Source: Pseudarthrobacter oxydans
GTDB lineage: Bacteria > Actinomycetota > Actinomycetes > Actinomycetales > Micrococcaceae
Length of the DNA stretch: 64,000 nt
Direction: 5' to 3'
Assembly (NCBI RefSeq): GCF_034258515.1
Contig: NZ_CP139438.1
Location: 2,170,001 to 2,234,000, forward strand
The notes below the pieces were generated by a model. The model searched no databases, had not been told where the DNA came from, and saw only the letters and a program-made list of their open reading frames with translations. Position numbers and translations under genes: made by a program. Positions 43,164 through 52,471 of this stretch are shown here, in pieces (positions within the stretch are counted from its first letter, which is position 1; every line of letters starts with the position of its first letter).

Positions 43164-45856
43164 TTGGGCCCACACCCGTGGAGTTCCCTGGCCGAGCCTG
43201 CGAGGCGAGGGCACGGGTGGGGAGCAGCCGATGGTGAATTCACGACGGCGGCCTGTGCGTTGAGCGCCCGCAGCAGGTGGCTGCGCTGCTCCACGACGAT
43301 GCGCCGCAGGGCGCGGGGAGCGTCTCCGTTGTCCGCCAGCCACTTGTCAGTGCGAAGGATGACCGGATGCTCCGCCGGTGCCGAGCCCTCCGCCACGTCC
43401 TGCGCCAGGGGATAGAGGCCCCGGACGATCCGGCCGGCGATCTCGATGCTGCGGCTCTCCCATACGCTGCGCAGGCACTCGAAATAAGGTTCAACATAAG
43501 GCTCCAGCAGCTCCGCGGGGGACGTCATGAAACCGCTGATGGTGGCGCTCAGGAGCTGGTTGGAGAGCTCATGCCCGTGCACCGCCGCCGTCCAGGCCGC
43601 TGCCTTCACGTCCGTACCAGGACGGGCGGCGATCGCTGTGGCATGCCCGGCGCGTCCGGAGGCCGTGGTGTCCCGGGCGAGTTCGGCGTCCAGTTCTTCC
43701 ACCGTGGCCTGGCCATGTGCTGCCAGGGCATGCCAGAAGTGCCAGCGTAGTTCGGCGTCCACTGCCAGCCCGGCCACCTCGGCGGTGCCGTCCAGGAGGC
43801 CGCGCAGCCGGGACGCCATGGCGTCATCATGCCGGCTGAGGGTGGCCAGGGTCCTCGCCCATGCCAGCTGCTGGTCCGAGCCGGGCCTGGCTGCGTCCAG
43901 TTCGCCGGCTGCGGCAGCCAGGAAGGAGGACCGTACGGCGCTCCGGACGGAGGCGGGCGTGTAGCGTTCGACGGCGGTGCCGGCGTTCTCAAGGACATTC
44001 AGCAGTACGCCGATGCCGGTTTCGGCAGGTGCGAACGCTGCGACAGCCTCGACGTACCGTGATGCCGGGCTTTCCCCGTCGCGGGCTGAATTCCAGAGCG
44101 CCGTCCAGCACAGCGCCCGGGCCATGGGGTCGGCGAGCCGATCCAGGGAGGAAAGGACCGTGGCTTCGGACGCCGGATCGAGCCGGACTTTGGCGTACGT
44201 GAGGTCCTCGTCATTAACGAGCAGGAGCCCGGGCCGCGGCCGGCCGGACAGCTGGGGGAGTTCGGTCCGCGCGCCCGCCACGTCCGTCTCGAACGTCCCG
44301 GTCCGCACCAGGGCCCCGTCGGCGTCGAAGTTGTAGGAGCCGACGCGGAGCCGGTGCGGGCGCAGCTCCTCGCGTCCGGTGACCGGGTCCACCGCTTCCT
44401 GGACGATGGCCGCTGTGCCCAGCCGGCCGTCGTCGCCCGCTGCATCTGCTGCGATGTCCAGGGACAGCGTGGAGATGCCCGAGGTCTGCAGCCACTGCTG
44501 CGCCCAGCCGGCCAAGTCCCGCCCGGAGGAGGCACTCAACGCGGCCAGCAGGTCGTCAAGCGTTGTGTTGCCGTAGGCGTGCTTACGGAAGTAGGCACGG
44601 GAGCCCTCAATGAACGCCTCGAACCCTACGTAGGCCACCAGCTGCTTCAGCACCGAGGCGCCCTTGGCGTAGGTGATGCCGTCGAAGTTCTGCTTGGCGG
44701 CCTCGAGGTCCGGGATGTCCGCCACGATCGGGTGCGTGGTGGGCAGCTGGTCCTGGAGGTAGGCCCACGCCTTGCGCTTGTTGGCGAAGTTCACCCAGGC
44801 CGTGTCCCAGTCAGTGGCCTGGTCCACGCCCAGGGTTCCCATGTAGTCGGCAAAGGATTCCTTGAGCCACAGGTCATCCCACCACTGCATGGTCACCAGG
44901 TCGCCGAACCACATGTGCGCCATCTCGTGCATCAGGGTGTTGGCCCGCCCCTGGTACTGGGAGTCGGTGGCGCGCGAGGTGAAGACGTAGCTTTCGGTGA
45001 ACGTGACCAGGCCCGGGTTCTCCATGGCGCCGAGGTTGTACTCCGGCACGAAGGCCTGGTCGTACTTGCCCCAGGGGTAGGGGTAGTCGTAGAGCCGGTT
45101 GAAGAAGTCCAGGCCGTCTTTGGTGAGCCGGAAGAGTTTGTCCGTGTCGAAGGAGTGCGCCATGGAGGCGCGGCAGTAGAGGGCGAGCGGCACGTCCAGG
45201 GAGGTCCCGTCGTCGAGCGTTGCCTGCCAGCGGTCCTGCGCCTTGAAGTAGGGGCCGGCCAGCACGGTGGTGATGTACGTGGACATCGGTTCCGTGGCCG
45301 CGAAGTCCCAGCGTGCCGAGGCGGGGTCGTCGGGAAGGACGGTCCGGTCAACCTCTGCCCCGTTGGAGGCGACGTGCCAGCCGGCGGGGGCCGTCACGTG
45401 GAAGGTGTACGTGGCTTTGAGGTCGGGCTGCTCGAAGTTGGCGAAGACCCGGCGTGCGTCCGCGGGCTCGTACTGCGTGTAGAGGTAGCACTGCCCGTCG
45501 GCAGGATCAACGAACCGGTGCATGCCTTCGCCGGAGCGGCTGTACAGGGCAGTCCCGGCCACTGCCACCTGGTTGTGGGGCTGCAGGCTGTCCAGCCTGA
45601 TCCTGGCGCCGTCCGCCACGTCCTCAACGCGGAGTTCCCTGCCGTTCAGGACAACGCTGTGGACCTCCCCGATGAAGTCCAGGAACGTTGCTGCCCCGGA
45701 CTCGGCGGCGGTGAAGGTGATGATGCTGCGGGTTGGATAGCCGGCGGCGTCCGGGTCCGCAGCCTGCCGGACGTCCAGCGAAACGTCGTAGCTGGTGGTG
45801 CTGATCAGGACTGAGCGTTCAGCGGCTTCGTCGCGCTGCAGATTCTCATGTGACAC
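43160..45856 (-). CDS. pepN: Aminopeptidase N (M1 family)
   Basis: Cytoplasmic zinc aminopeptidase of 898 residues. It has GAMENPGLVTF for substrate N-terminus recognition and the catalytic HEMAH (His310, Glu311, His314) with Glu333 eighteen residues on in WLKESFADYMG. An ERAP1-like helical C-terminal domain follows. Start is the GTG at 45854-45856; no signal peptide. The last 20 residues (HPCPRLAGSARELHGCGPK) look unlike a conserved C-terminus and run into a palindromic repeat, suggesting the tail was acquired through loss of the original stop. Confidence 0.95.
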   Translation of the reverse strand: MSHENLQRDEAAERSVLISTTSYDVSLDVRQAADPDAAGYPTRSIITFTAAESGAATFLDFIGEVHSVVLNGRELRVEDVADGARIRLDSLQPHNQVAVAGTALYSRSGEGMHRFVDPADGQCYLYTQYEPADARRVFANFEQPDLKATYTFHVTAPAGWHVASNGAEVDRTVLPDDPASARWDFAATEPMSTYITTVLAGPYFKAQDRWQATLDDGTSLDVPLALYCRASMAHSFDTDKLFRLTKDGLDFFNRLYDYPYPWGKYDQAFVPEYNLGAMENPGLVTFTESYVFTSRATDSQYQGRANTLMHEMAHMWFGDLVTMQWWDDLWLKESFADYMGTLGVDQATDWDTAWVNFANKRKAWAYLQDQLPTTHPIVADIPDLEAAKQNFDGITYAKGASVLKQLVAYVGFEAFIEGSRAYFRKHAYGNTTLDDLLAALSASSGRDLAGWAQQWLQTSGISTLSLDIAADAAGDDGRLGTAAIVQEAVDPVTGREELRPHRLRVGSYNFDADGALVRTGTFETDVAGARTELPQLSGRPRPGLLLVNDEDLTYAKVRLDPASEATVLSSLDRLADPMARALCWTALWNSARDGESPASRYVEAVAAFAPAETGIGVLLNVLENAGTAVERYTPASVRSAVRSSFLAAAAGELDAARPGSDQQLAWARTLATLSRHDDAMASRLRGLLDGTAEVAGLAVDAELRWHFWHALAAHGQATVEELDAELARDTTASGRAGHATAIAARPGTDVKAAAWTAAVHGHELSNQLLSATISGFMTSPAELLEPYVEPYFECLRSVWESRSIEIAGRIVRGLYPLAQDVAEGSAPAEHPVILRTDKWLADNGDAPRALRRIVVEQRSHLLRALNAQAAVVNSPSAAPHPCPRLAGSARELHGCGPK

Positions 45857-45889
45857 CCAGCTATCTAATCACGGGATGGGTGACCGGAA

Positions 45890-46945
45890 TCATGCGGCGA
45901 TCAGCAGGGCAGCCGCCAGTCCCAGGACGGCAATCAGGAACCATGAGGCGAGGGCCGCCAGAAGTGCCCGCCCGCCGGTGTGCAGGAGCGTCCGCATCCG
46001 GACAGCGGACCCCAGCCCGAACAGCGCGGCGCCGAGCAGGATGTCCTGCAGTGCGCCACCTGCCTCCAGCCATTCCGGCGCCAGCCAGCCGGTGGAACGA
46101 AGCCCCACCATGGCGACGAAACCCAGGACGAAAAGCGGCACCACCGGCGGCAGTTTGGCGTTCCCGCCGTCCCCGGGAACTGCCGGCCCGGGGGCGATAC
46201 GGTGGTGCGCGCCGGCTATTGCTGAGACCGGCGCCAGCAGGAGCACCCGGGTGAGCTTAACCACGACGGCGATGCCCAGCGCCGCAGTCCCCGCCGTTTG
46301 CGCCGTGGCCACCACCTGGCCGACGTCGTGCACCGATGCGCCCGTCCAGGCGCCAAAGACCGGCGCGCTGAGCCGGAGGGGATGAACCAGCAGGGGAAGG
46401 ACGCCGATGGCAAGGGTTCCGCAGAGCGTCACGAGGGCCACCGGCAGGACGGTGTCCACATGCCGGATCCGGCGGACGGCCGCCATGGCGCCGATGGCCG
46501 AAGCGCCGCAGATTGAGAACCCGGTGGCCACCAGGAGCGACGTCACCGGCGGGAGCCGGAAGAGCCGGGAGATGGCGTATGTCCCGCCGAAGCTCGCCGC
46601 CACGACGCCAATGATCAGGACCAGGGACAGCCAGCCCAGTCCCAGCACGTCGGTGATGCTGACCTTCAGCCCGAGCAGGACGATTCCGCCGCGCATAAGA
46701 TGTTTCCCGGCGAAGTCCAGTCCGGGCCGGGCCCTGCCGGCTGTCCATGCTCCGGCCGCCGGCAGGTTCGCGGCAAGGACGCCCAGGGCCACCGCCAGTG
46801 TCATGGCCGGCAGCGCGGGCACCAGCCAATGGACCAGGAACGCGGCGGCCAGCGCAACTGCCGCTGAAGCCAGGCCCGGGAGGAGCCTCTCCGGCCGTCC
46901 GGGCAGGTCCGGACCGGGGTTGCGGAAGGATCTGCTGACGGGCAC
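45890..46945 (-). CDS. YeiH/UPF0324-family putative sulfate exporter
   Basis: Integral membrane protein of 351 residues with about ten hydrophobic segments. Family traits are ARPGLDFAGKHLMRGGIVLLGLKVSI, SICGASAIGAMAAV and TGASVHDVGQVVATA. Members of this family are poorly characterised; some are associated with sulfur compound stress. No LysR-type neighbour, which often accompanies yeiH, is present here. Lies 33 bases upstream of pepN on the same strand but is probably a separate gene. Confidence 0.9.
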   Translation of the reverse strand: MPVSRSFRNPGPDLPGRPERLLPGLASAAVALAAAFLVHWLVPALPAMTLAVALGVLAANLPAAGAWTAGRARPGLDFAGKHLMRGGIVLLGLKVSITDVLGLGWLSLVLIIGVVAASFGGTYAISRLFRLPPVTSLLVATGFSICGASAIGAMAAVRRIRHVDTVLPVALVTLCGTLAIGVLPLLVHPLRLSAPVFGAWTGASVHDVGQVVATAQTAGTAALGIAVVVKLTRVLLLAPVSAIAGAHHRIAPGPAVPGDGGNAKLPPVVPLFVLGFVAMVGLRSTGWLAPEWLEAGGALQDILLGAALFGLGSAVRMRTLLHTGGRALLAALASWFLIAVLGLAAALLIAA

Positions 46946-47013
46946 TCACCTACTGTGCCGGAAAAGGGGCGGAATCCACGAATAGGGGGACCTCCGCCAA
47001 CACGCCACAATGG

Positions 47014-48615
47014 ATGGCAGTAATGAATTCGAAACAAAAAGATGGTTGGCTATTGGACATGTCAGACCTATTCCAGGATTACTCCGTGGCCGCCGGCCGG
47101 TCCGGAGCCTATGACGAGATGTTCGCCCCCGGGCAACAGGCCCGTGACTCGTACGGGCAGGTGGCGGACGCCCTTCGCAAGCTCTCCCTGGCCGATGTCA
47201 GTGCGCGCGCCGACTCAATGGCGCGCACGTTCCTGGACCGCGGCGTGACGTTCGATTTCGCGGGGGAGGAGCGCCCGTTCCCGCTGGACATCGTTCCCCG
47301 CGTCATTCCGGCCGGCGAGTGGGATGTACTGGAGCGCGGGGTAGCCCAGCGGGTACGCGCCCTCGAGGCGTTCCTCAACGACGTGTACGACAAGATGACC
47401 GTGGTGGCAGACGGCGTGATCCCGCGGCAGCTGGTCACCACCAGCGCGCACTTCCACCGGCAGGTCCATGGCTTCGAACCGGCCGGCGGCGTCCGGGTCC
47501 ACATCTCCGGCATCGACGTTGTCCGTGATGCCGCCGGAACGTTCCGCGTGCTGGAGGACAACGTCCGCGTTCCCTCCGGCGTGAGCTACGTCCTGGAGAA
47601 CCGCCGGGCCATGGCCAAGGGCCTGCCGGAGGCTTTCGGCCAGCAGCTCATCCGGCCGGTCGAGGAGTACCCGCGGCGCCTGCTCTCTGCCCTGCGGAAG
47701 ACCGCGCCGTCCGGCGTGGACGATCCCACCGTCGTCGTCCTGACCCCCGGCGTGTTCAACAGCGCCTACTTCGAGCACACCCTGCTGGCCGGACTGATGG
47801 GCGTTGAGCTGGTGGAGGGCCGCGACCTCATCTGCCGCGGCAACCGCGTATACATGCGCACCACGGCGGGCGAGCAGCGCGTGGATGTCATCTACAAGCG
47901 GATCGACGACGATTTCCTTGACCCCCTGCAGTTCCGCGCCGACTCCATGCTCGGCTGCCCCGGGCTGGTCAACGCGGCCAGGGCCGGCGGGGTCACCATT
48001 GCCAACGCCGTGGGCAACGGCGTCGCGGACGACAAACTGGTCTACAGTTACGTCCCTGACCTCATCCGCTACTACCTCAGCGAGGAACCCATCATCGCCA
48101 ACGTGGACACATACCGCCTGGAGGAGAAGGAATCCCGCGAGTACACCCTGGACAACCTGGCCGAACTGGTGGTCAAGCCCGTGGACGGTTCCGGCGGCAA
48201 GGGCCTGGTTATCGGGCCGGATGCCTCCAAGGACGAACTGGACGCCCTCCGCCAGCGGATCATCGCTGACCCCCGCGGCTGGATCGCCCAGCCGGTGCTG
48301 CAGCTCTCCACGGTCCCGACGCTGAGCGGGGACAAGTTCGGCCCCCGCCACGTGGACCTGCGCCCCTTCGCGGTGAACGACGGCGAGAACGTCTGGGTGC
48401 TCCCGGGCGGCCTGACCCGCGTGGCACTCAAGGAGGGCTCGCTGATCGTGAACTCCAGCCAGGGCGGCGGATCCAAGGACACCTGGGTCCTGGCCGATTC
48501 CCCCCAGGTGCCGGTGGAAACCGTGCCGCGGCCGTCCATCTCCGTCCGGGAGCGCGTTTCCGTGTGGCCGGTGGAGAGCAACTGGCGGGACCGCCAGTCG
48601 GAGCAGCAGCAGTGA
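47014..48615 (+). CDS. Circularly permuted ATP-grasp protein (DUF404/DUF407 type)
   Basis: Soluble protein of 533 residues belonging to the circularly permuted ATP-grasp enzymes of unknown function. Recognisable blocks are SGIDVVRDAAGTFRVLEDNVRVPSGVSYVLENR, VDVIYKRIDDDFLDPLQFR, ELVVKPVDGSGGKGLVIGP (the ATP-binding lysine and glycine loop) and HVDLRPFAV. Such proteins are proposed to form amide or peptide bonds (from published comparative analyses I recall). It is followed by an alpha-E protein and a transglutaminase in the conserved order. ATG at 47014 or 47023; both are possible. Confidence 0.92.
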   Translation: MAVMNSKQKDGWLLDMSDLFQDYSVAAGRSGAYDEMFAPGQQARDSYGQVADALRKLSLADVSARADSMARTFLDRGVTFDFAGEERPFPLDIVPRVIPAGEWDVLERGVAQRVRALEAFLNDVYDKMTVVADGVIPRQLVTTSAHFHRQVHGFEPAGGVRVHISGIDVVRDAAGTFRVLEDNVRVPSGVSYVLENRRAMAKGLPEAFGQQLIRPVEEYPRRLLSALRKTAPSGVDDPTVVVLTPGVFNSAYFEHTLLAGLMGVELVEGRDLICRGNRVYMRTTAGEQRVDVIYKRIDDDFLDPLQFRADSMLGCPGLVNAARAGGVTIANAVGNGVADDKLVYSYVPDLIRYYLSEEPIIANVDTYRLEEKESREYTLDNLAELVVKPVDGSGGKGLVIGPDASKDELDALRQRIIADPRGWIAQPVLQLSTVPTLSGDKFGPRHVDLRPFAVNDGENVWVLPGGLTRVALKEGSLIVNSSQGGGSKDTWVLADSPQVPVETVPRPSISVRERVSVWPVESNWRDRQSEQQQ

Positions 48616-48675
48616 GCCGGGCCGTAGGCCGGACAGTTTCTTATCCAGGTTCGGGCACGCAGGAGGTAGCCGCGA

Positions 48676-49602
48676 ATGCTTAGCCGTATTGCCGAGTCCC
48701 TTTTCTGGATCGGCCGCTATGTGGAGCGGGCGGACGGCACCGCCCGGATCCTTGACGTCCACCTGGAGCGCCTGAACCACCTCCCCATGGAGGAACGCAA
48801 GAGCGTGGCGCAGGAGCTTCTGGCGGTCATGGGAGCCAGGCCGCAGAGCGATGATTTCGGGCTGCCCGAACTGCTCCACGCACTTGCCTATGACAAAACC
48901 AGCGCCACCTCCATTGCCGGTTCCCTCGGGGCGGCGCGGGAGAACGCCCGGCGCGCCCGGGAGACTGTCTCCTCCGGTCTCTGGGAGAGCCTGAACACCA
49001 CGTATTACGGGCTGAGCCAGCACCGAAAGGACGTTGTGGGCACGTACCGGTTCTGCAACTGGACCCTTGAACGGACGGCCATGGTCAGCGGCCTGGCGGA
49101 CACCACCGTCAGCCACGACGAAAGCTGGCTCTTCCTGGTGCTGGGCCGCTCCCTGGAACGGGCGGACATGACGGCCCGCATGCTCTCCACCCGGGACGTG
49201 CTGTCCGCCGGCATGTCATGGGTCAACATGCTCCGGTGCGCCGGGGCGTACGAGTCCTTCCTGCGTACGCGGCGTGCCGCCTTTGGAGACCAGCACGCTG
49301 CCGAGTTCCTGCTGCTGGACCGCCTCTTCCCGCGGTCCATCGTCTATGCCCTGCGGGATGCCGATGAATGCCTTGCAAAACTTGATCCTTCCGCCCAGCG
49401 GGTGGGTTTCATCAATGATGCGCGGCGGATTGTGGGGCAGGCGCGGACGTTCCTCGAGTTCCACCGGACGGACGATCTCATGTCCGAGTTGCCCGAACAC
49501 ATGGAGCGGGTGCAGAAAGCCGTCTCACAGGCCTCGGACGCCATTTCCCGTAAGTACTTCAATCAGGCGGATGAACTGGCCTGGGTGGGAGAAGTTTCAT
49601 GA
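48676..49602 (+). CDS. Alpha-E domain-containing protein (DUF403)
   Basis: All-helical protein of 308 residues starting MLSRIAESLFWIGRYVERADGTARILDVHLE, the hallmark of the alpha-E family. A second family block is DESWLFLVLGRSLERADMTARML. Function unknown; it always occurs with permuted ATP-grasp and transglutaminase-like genes and is presumed to be their partner. GGAGG precedes the ATG. Its stop overlaps the transglutaminase start as ATGA. Confidence 0.93.
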   Translation: MLSRIAESLFWIGRYVERADGTARILDVHLERLNHLPMEERKSVAQELLAVMGARPQSDDFGLPELLHALAYDKTSATSIAGSLGAARENARRARETVSSGLWESLNTTYYGLSQHRKDVVGTYRFCNWTLERTAMVSGLADTTVSHDESWLFLVLGRSLERADMTARMLSTRDVLSAGMSWVNMLRCAGAYESFLRTRRAAFGDQHAAEFLLLDRLFPRSIVYALRDADECLAKLDPSAQRVGFINDARRIVGQARTFLEFHRTDDLMSELPEHMERVQKAVSQASDAISRKYFNQADELAWVGEVS

Positions 49603-50450
49603 CCCGGCTGAGCATCGTCCACAAGACGGCCTACAAGTACAACAAGAGGGTCACGCTGTCCTACAACGAGGCCCGCATGACGCCGCTGACGGATTCCCAG
49701 CAGGTGGTGCTGGAGTCCGTGGTCAAGGTTTCGCCGTCGCAGGCTGCCGTGAGCACCTACCGGGACTACTGGGGCACCCGGGTTACTGCCTTCGACATGC
49801 AGATGCCGCACGATCACCTTGAAGTTGTTTCCAACATCACGGTGGAGGTCCACCGGGCCGAGAAGATCCCGTCGGAGTCGGACATTGCCGGCTGGGACGT
49901 CCTGGCCTCGCCCGAGACGCTCAACACCTTCAGCGACTGGCTTCCGCAGTCCAGGCTGAGCGGCCCGGGAGACGAAGTCCTGGGCATCATCCCGGGAGTC
50001 GTGGCCGGGAAGAACCCGCACGAGGCCGCCATGGCAGTGTTCGAGTGGATGCGCGGCGAAATGACCTACATGTCCGGTTCCACCGCGGTCACCACCAACG
50101 CGGAAGAGGCCTGGGGGCAGCGCCAGGGCGTGTGCCAGGACCTTGCCCACCTGGCCATCGGTGCGCTGCGCAGCTGCGGCATCCCGGCGCGTTACGTCTC
50201 CGGTTACCTGCACCCCCGTTCCAGCGCCGGAATCGGCGAAACCGTGGCCGGCCAATCCCATGCATGGCTGGAGTGGTGGGACGGCGACTGGCGCAGCTGG
50301 GACCCCACCAACCACAAGCCGGCCGGCGACTTCCACGTGACGGTGGCCCGGGGCAGGGACTACCGCGACGTGCCGCCGCTGAAGGGCATTCTTTCCGGCG
50401 GGGGCGGTTCAGCCCTGAGCGTCAGCGTGGAAATCACCCAGCTCGCCTGA
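49599..50450 (+). CDS. Transglutaminase-like cysteine protease/ligase (BTLCP type)
   Basis: Cytoplasmic protein of 283 residues with an N-terminal beta domain (RLSIVHKTAYKYNKRVTLSYNEARMTP) and a transglutaminase-like core. The catalytic triad is visible: Cys179 in GVCQDLAHL, His221 in SHAWLEWW and Asp235 in WDPTNH. Could cleave or transfer an amide made by the ATP-grasp partner. It is the third gene of the coupled set and closes it; a convergent gene follows after 15 bases. Confidence 0.93.
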   Translation: MTRLSIVHKTAYKYNKRVTLSYNEARMTPLTDSQQVVLESVVKVSPSQAAVSTYRDYWGTRVTAFDMQMPHDHLEVVSNITVEVHRAEKIPSESDIAGWDVLASPETLNTFSDWLPQSRLSGPGDEVLGIIPGVVAGKNPHEAAMAVFEWMRGEMTYMSGSTAVTTNAEEAWGQRQGVCQDLAHLAIGALRSCGIPARYVSGYLHPRSSAGIGETVAGQSHAWLEWWDGDWRSWDPTNHKPAGDFHVTVARGRDYRDVPPLKGILSGGGGSALSVSVEITQLA

Positions 50451-50465
50451 CGGGCCCGCGGGCTT

Positions 50466-50933
50466 TTACTCCTGCGCGGTCCTCACAGCGCCGCTGAGCT
50501 GGGTCCACCAGGTCATGGGTTCCGTCACCTTGAAGCGGCGGCCGGTGATGGAGTCCGGCGTGATCCGGACGAAGATGTCCTTTTTCCCTGCCTGCCAGGG
50601 AAAGAGGAAGAGCTGGGTGGTTTCCAGGACCTGCTCCGTGCCGGTGACGACGGCGGCAGTGCCCTTCACCACCACGCTCCAGGCCAGTCCCGTATTGGGG
50701 TCCACCCCGTCCGCCTCCAGCGCCACCGGGGCGTCCTCCGAAGCGCCGGAAAGCTTGGTGCCCTCGCTGGTGCGGAACACCAGGGTGCCCCGGTCAACCG
50801 TGTAATTGATGGGGAAGATGTCCGGGCGTCCCGCCACCAGCACCGCCAGCCGGCCGACGGACACGGTGCGGAGCACGGCCCAGCACTCATGGTGTTCAAG
50901 ATTCTGCACTTCAGATACGGGTTCGGCACTCAT
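50466..50933 (-). CDS. Pyridoxamine 5'-phosphate oxidase-like flavin-binding protein
   Basis: Protein of 155 residues with the split-barrel fold of the PNPOx-like family. Pattern: LRTVSVGRLAVLVAGRPDIFPINYTVDRGTLVFRTSEGTKL near the N-terminus, the WSVVVKGTAAVV strand, then FLFPWQAGKKDIFVRITPDSITGRRF. Such actinobacterial proteins bind FMN or F420 and are mostly of unknown role. It converges on the transglutaminase gene and stands next to the zinc-ribbon SDR gene on the same strand. Confidence 0.85.
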   Translation of the reverse strand: MSAEPVSEVQNLEHHECWAVLRTVSVGRLAVLVAGRPDIFPINYTVDRGTLVFRTSEGTKLSGASEDAPVALEADGVDPNTGLAWSVVVKGTAAVVTGTEQVLETTQLFLFPWQAGKKDIFVRITPDSITGRRFKVTEPMTWWTQLSGAVRTAQE

Positions 50934-50948
50934 GCGGCGAGCTTACCC

Positions 50949-52400
50949 TCACCAAGGGCTGGGTTTGTAGTCCTTGAGGAACACGCCGTACTGGTCCTCG
51001 CCGTTCTCCCCCATAACGATGGGATCGTAGACGCGGGCGGCACCATCAACGAGGTCCAGGGGCGCGTGGAAGCCTTCCTCCATGAGCCTGACCTTGGTGT
51101 AGTGGGGACGCTCGTCGGTAATCCAGCCGGTGTCCACGGCGGTCATCAGGATGCCGTCACTGTCCAGCATCTCCTGGGCGCTGGTGCGAGTCATCATGTT
51201 GAGCGCCGCCTTGGCCATGTTGGTGTGCGGGTGGCCCGGACCCTTGTAGGCGCGGGAGAACTGGCCTTCCATCGCCGAGACGTTGACGATGTATTTCCGG
51301 CGGGCGGTGGATCGCTTCATGGCTCCCCGCAGCCGGCTCACCAGCAGGAAGGGCGCGGTTACGTTGCAGAGCTGCACCTCGAGCATCTCGAGCGGATCCA
51401 CCTCGTCCACCACCTGGGTCCAGCTGTTGATGGTGGCCAGGTCCGGTACCAGCCCGCCCGCGTCGATGGCCGTTCCTGACGCAATGCGCTCCAGCGAGGC
51501 CGATCCGGTGGACAGCGCCAGCGACGTGATGGCGTCCCCGGCCAGGACCGGGTGTTCTGTCACGCTGCTGGCAAGCGCCAAGGGGTGCTTGTCATGGGCG
51601 TGGCCGAACGTCACCAGTTCCGGACCGCCGTTGGCCTGCTCCAGCGCGGCCGGAAGCGGTTCATCCTCGGCGTCCACCAACGGCTTGTAGGCATTGCCGG
51701 AACGGCGGACCGTCTGCGCCGCGTTGTTGATGATGATGTCCAGCGGGCCTGCCTCATTGAGCGAGTCCGTGAGGGCCATGACCTGGGCGGGGTCGCGGAG
51801 GTCGATGCCCACGATCCGGAGCCGGTGCAGCCATTCGCCGCTGTCCTCCATGGCGGCGAACCTGCGGGCGGCGTCCTTGGGGAAGCGGGTGGTGATGGTG
51901 GTGTGGGCACCGTCGCGGAGCAGTCGAAGCGCGATGTACATCCCGATTTTGGCCCGCCCCCCGGTCAGCAGGGCGCGGCGGCCGGTCAGGTCGGTCCGGG
52001 CGTCCCGCTTGCTGTGGCTGAAGGCAGCGCACTCCGGGCACAGCTGGTGGTAGAAGGCGTCAACCTGGGTGTAGTGCCGTTTGCAGATGTAGCAGGGGCG
52101 CGAGCGGATCAGGTGCCCGGCAACCTTGCCGGTGGCCGAGGTGGCCAGCTTGTTCCCGCGGGTCTCGTCGTCGATCCGGTCCGGCGCGGCGGTTGCCGTC
52201 CGGGCAATGACTGCCCGGTCCGCCTCGGAGATCAGGTCGCGCTTTGTGACCCTGCGGTGCCGCTTGACGGCCTTGAACATTTTCCCCGTGGCGCGCCGCA
52301 CCGAAACATAGTCCGGGTGCTCCTCGTCATAGGCATGGATGGTATTCAGGACCTTGAGGCAGGCCTGGATTTCCTCAGGGGTCAGATCGGGGGAGCTCAC
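50949..52400 (-). CDS. SDR-family protein with N-terminal zinc ribbon
   Basis: Protein of 483 residues from a GTG at 52398-52400; longer frames run into glgC. Residues about 1-95 are helical and basic. A zinc ribbon follows: Cys103-x2-Cys106 (PCYICKR) and Cys121-x2-Cys124 (CPEC). From about residue 138 comes a Rossmann domain (RRALLTGGRAKIGMYIAL, IIINNAAQ). The usual YxxxK is replaced by TNMAK in HPHTNMAKAALNMM, although the catalytic lysine is kept. The serine position is in NVSAMEG. The combination is unusual and function is unknown. Substrate, redox cofactor use and whether it is catalytic all remain open. Confidence 0.87.
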   Translation of the reverse strand: MSSPDLTPEEIQACLKVLNTIHAYDEEHPDYVSVRRATGKMFKAVKRHRRVTKRDLISEADRAVIARTATAAPDRIDDETRGNKLATSATGKVAGHLIRSRPCYICKRHYTQVDAFYHQLCPECAAFSHSKRDARTDLTGRRALLTGGRAKIGMYIALRLLRDGAHTTITTRFPKDAARRFAAMEDSGEWLHRLRIVGIDLRDPAQVMALTDSLNEAGPLDIIINNAAQTVRRSGNAYKPLVDAEDEPLPAALEQANGGPELVTFGHAHDKHPLALASSVTEHPVLAGDAITSLALSTGSASLERIASGTAIDAGGLVPDLATINSWTQVVDEVDPLEMLEVQLCNVTAPFLLVSRLRGAMKRSTARRKYIVNVSAMEGQFSRAYKGPGHPHTNMAKAALNMMTRTSAQEMLDSDGILMTAVDTGWITDERPHYTKVRLMEEGFHAPLDLVDGAARVYDPIVMGENGEDQYGVFLKDYKPSPW

Positions 52401-52471
52401 CGTATCGATTTTACAGCCTGGGATCAAGCCGGCCGCACCCCCTGGGGGATGGGCCGGCCCGCTGAACGATG

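Noticed and set aside
47215..49116. Open frame of 633 codons on the minus strand
   Set aside because: Antisense to the ATP-grasp and alpha-E genes, which have clear motifs; product is Asp/Val/Gly/His-rich and unlike any family.
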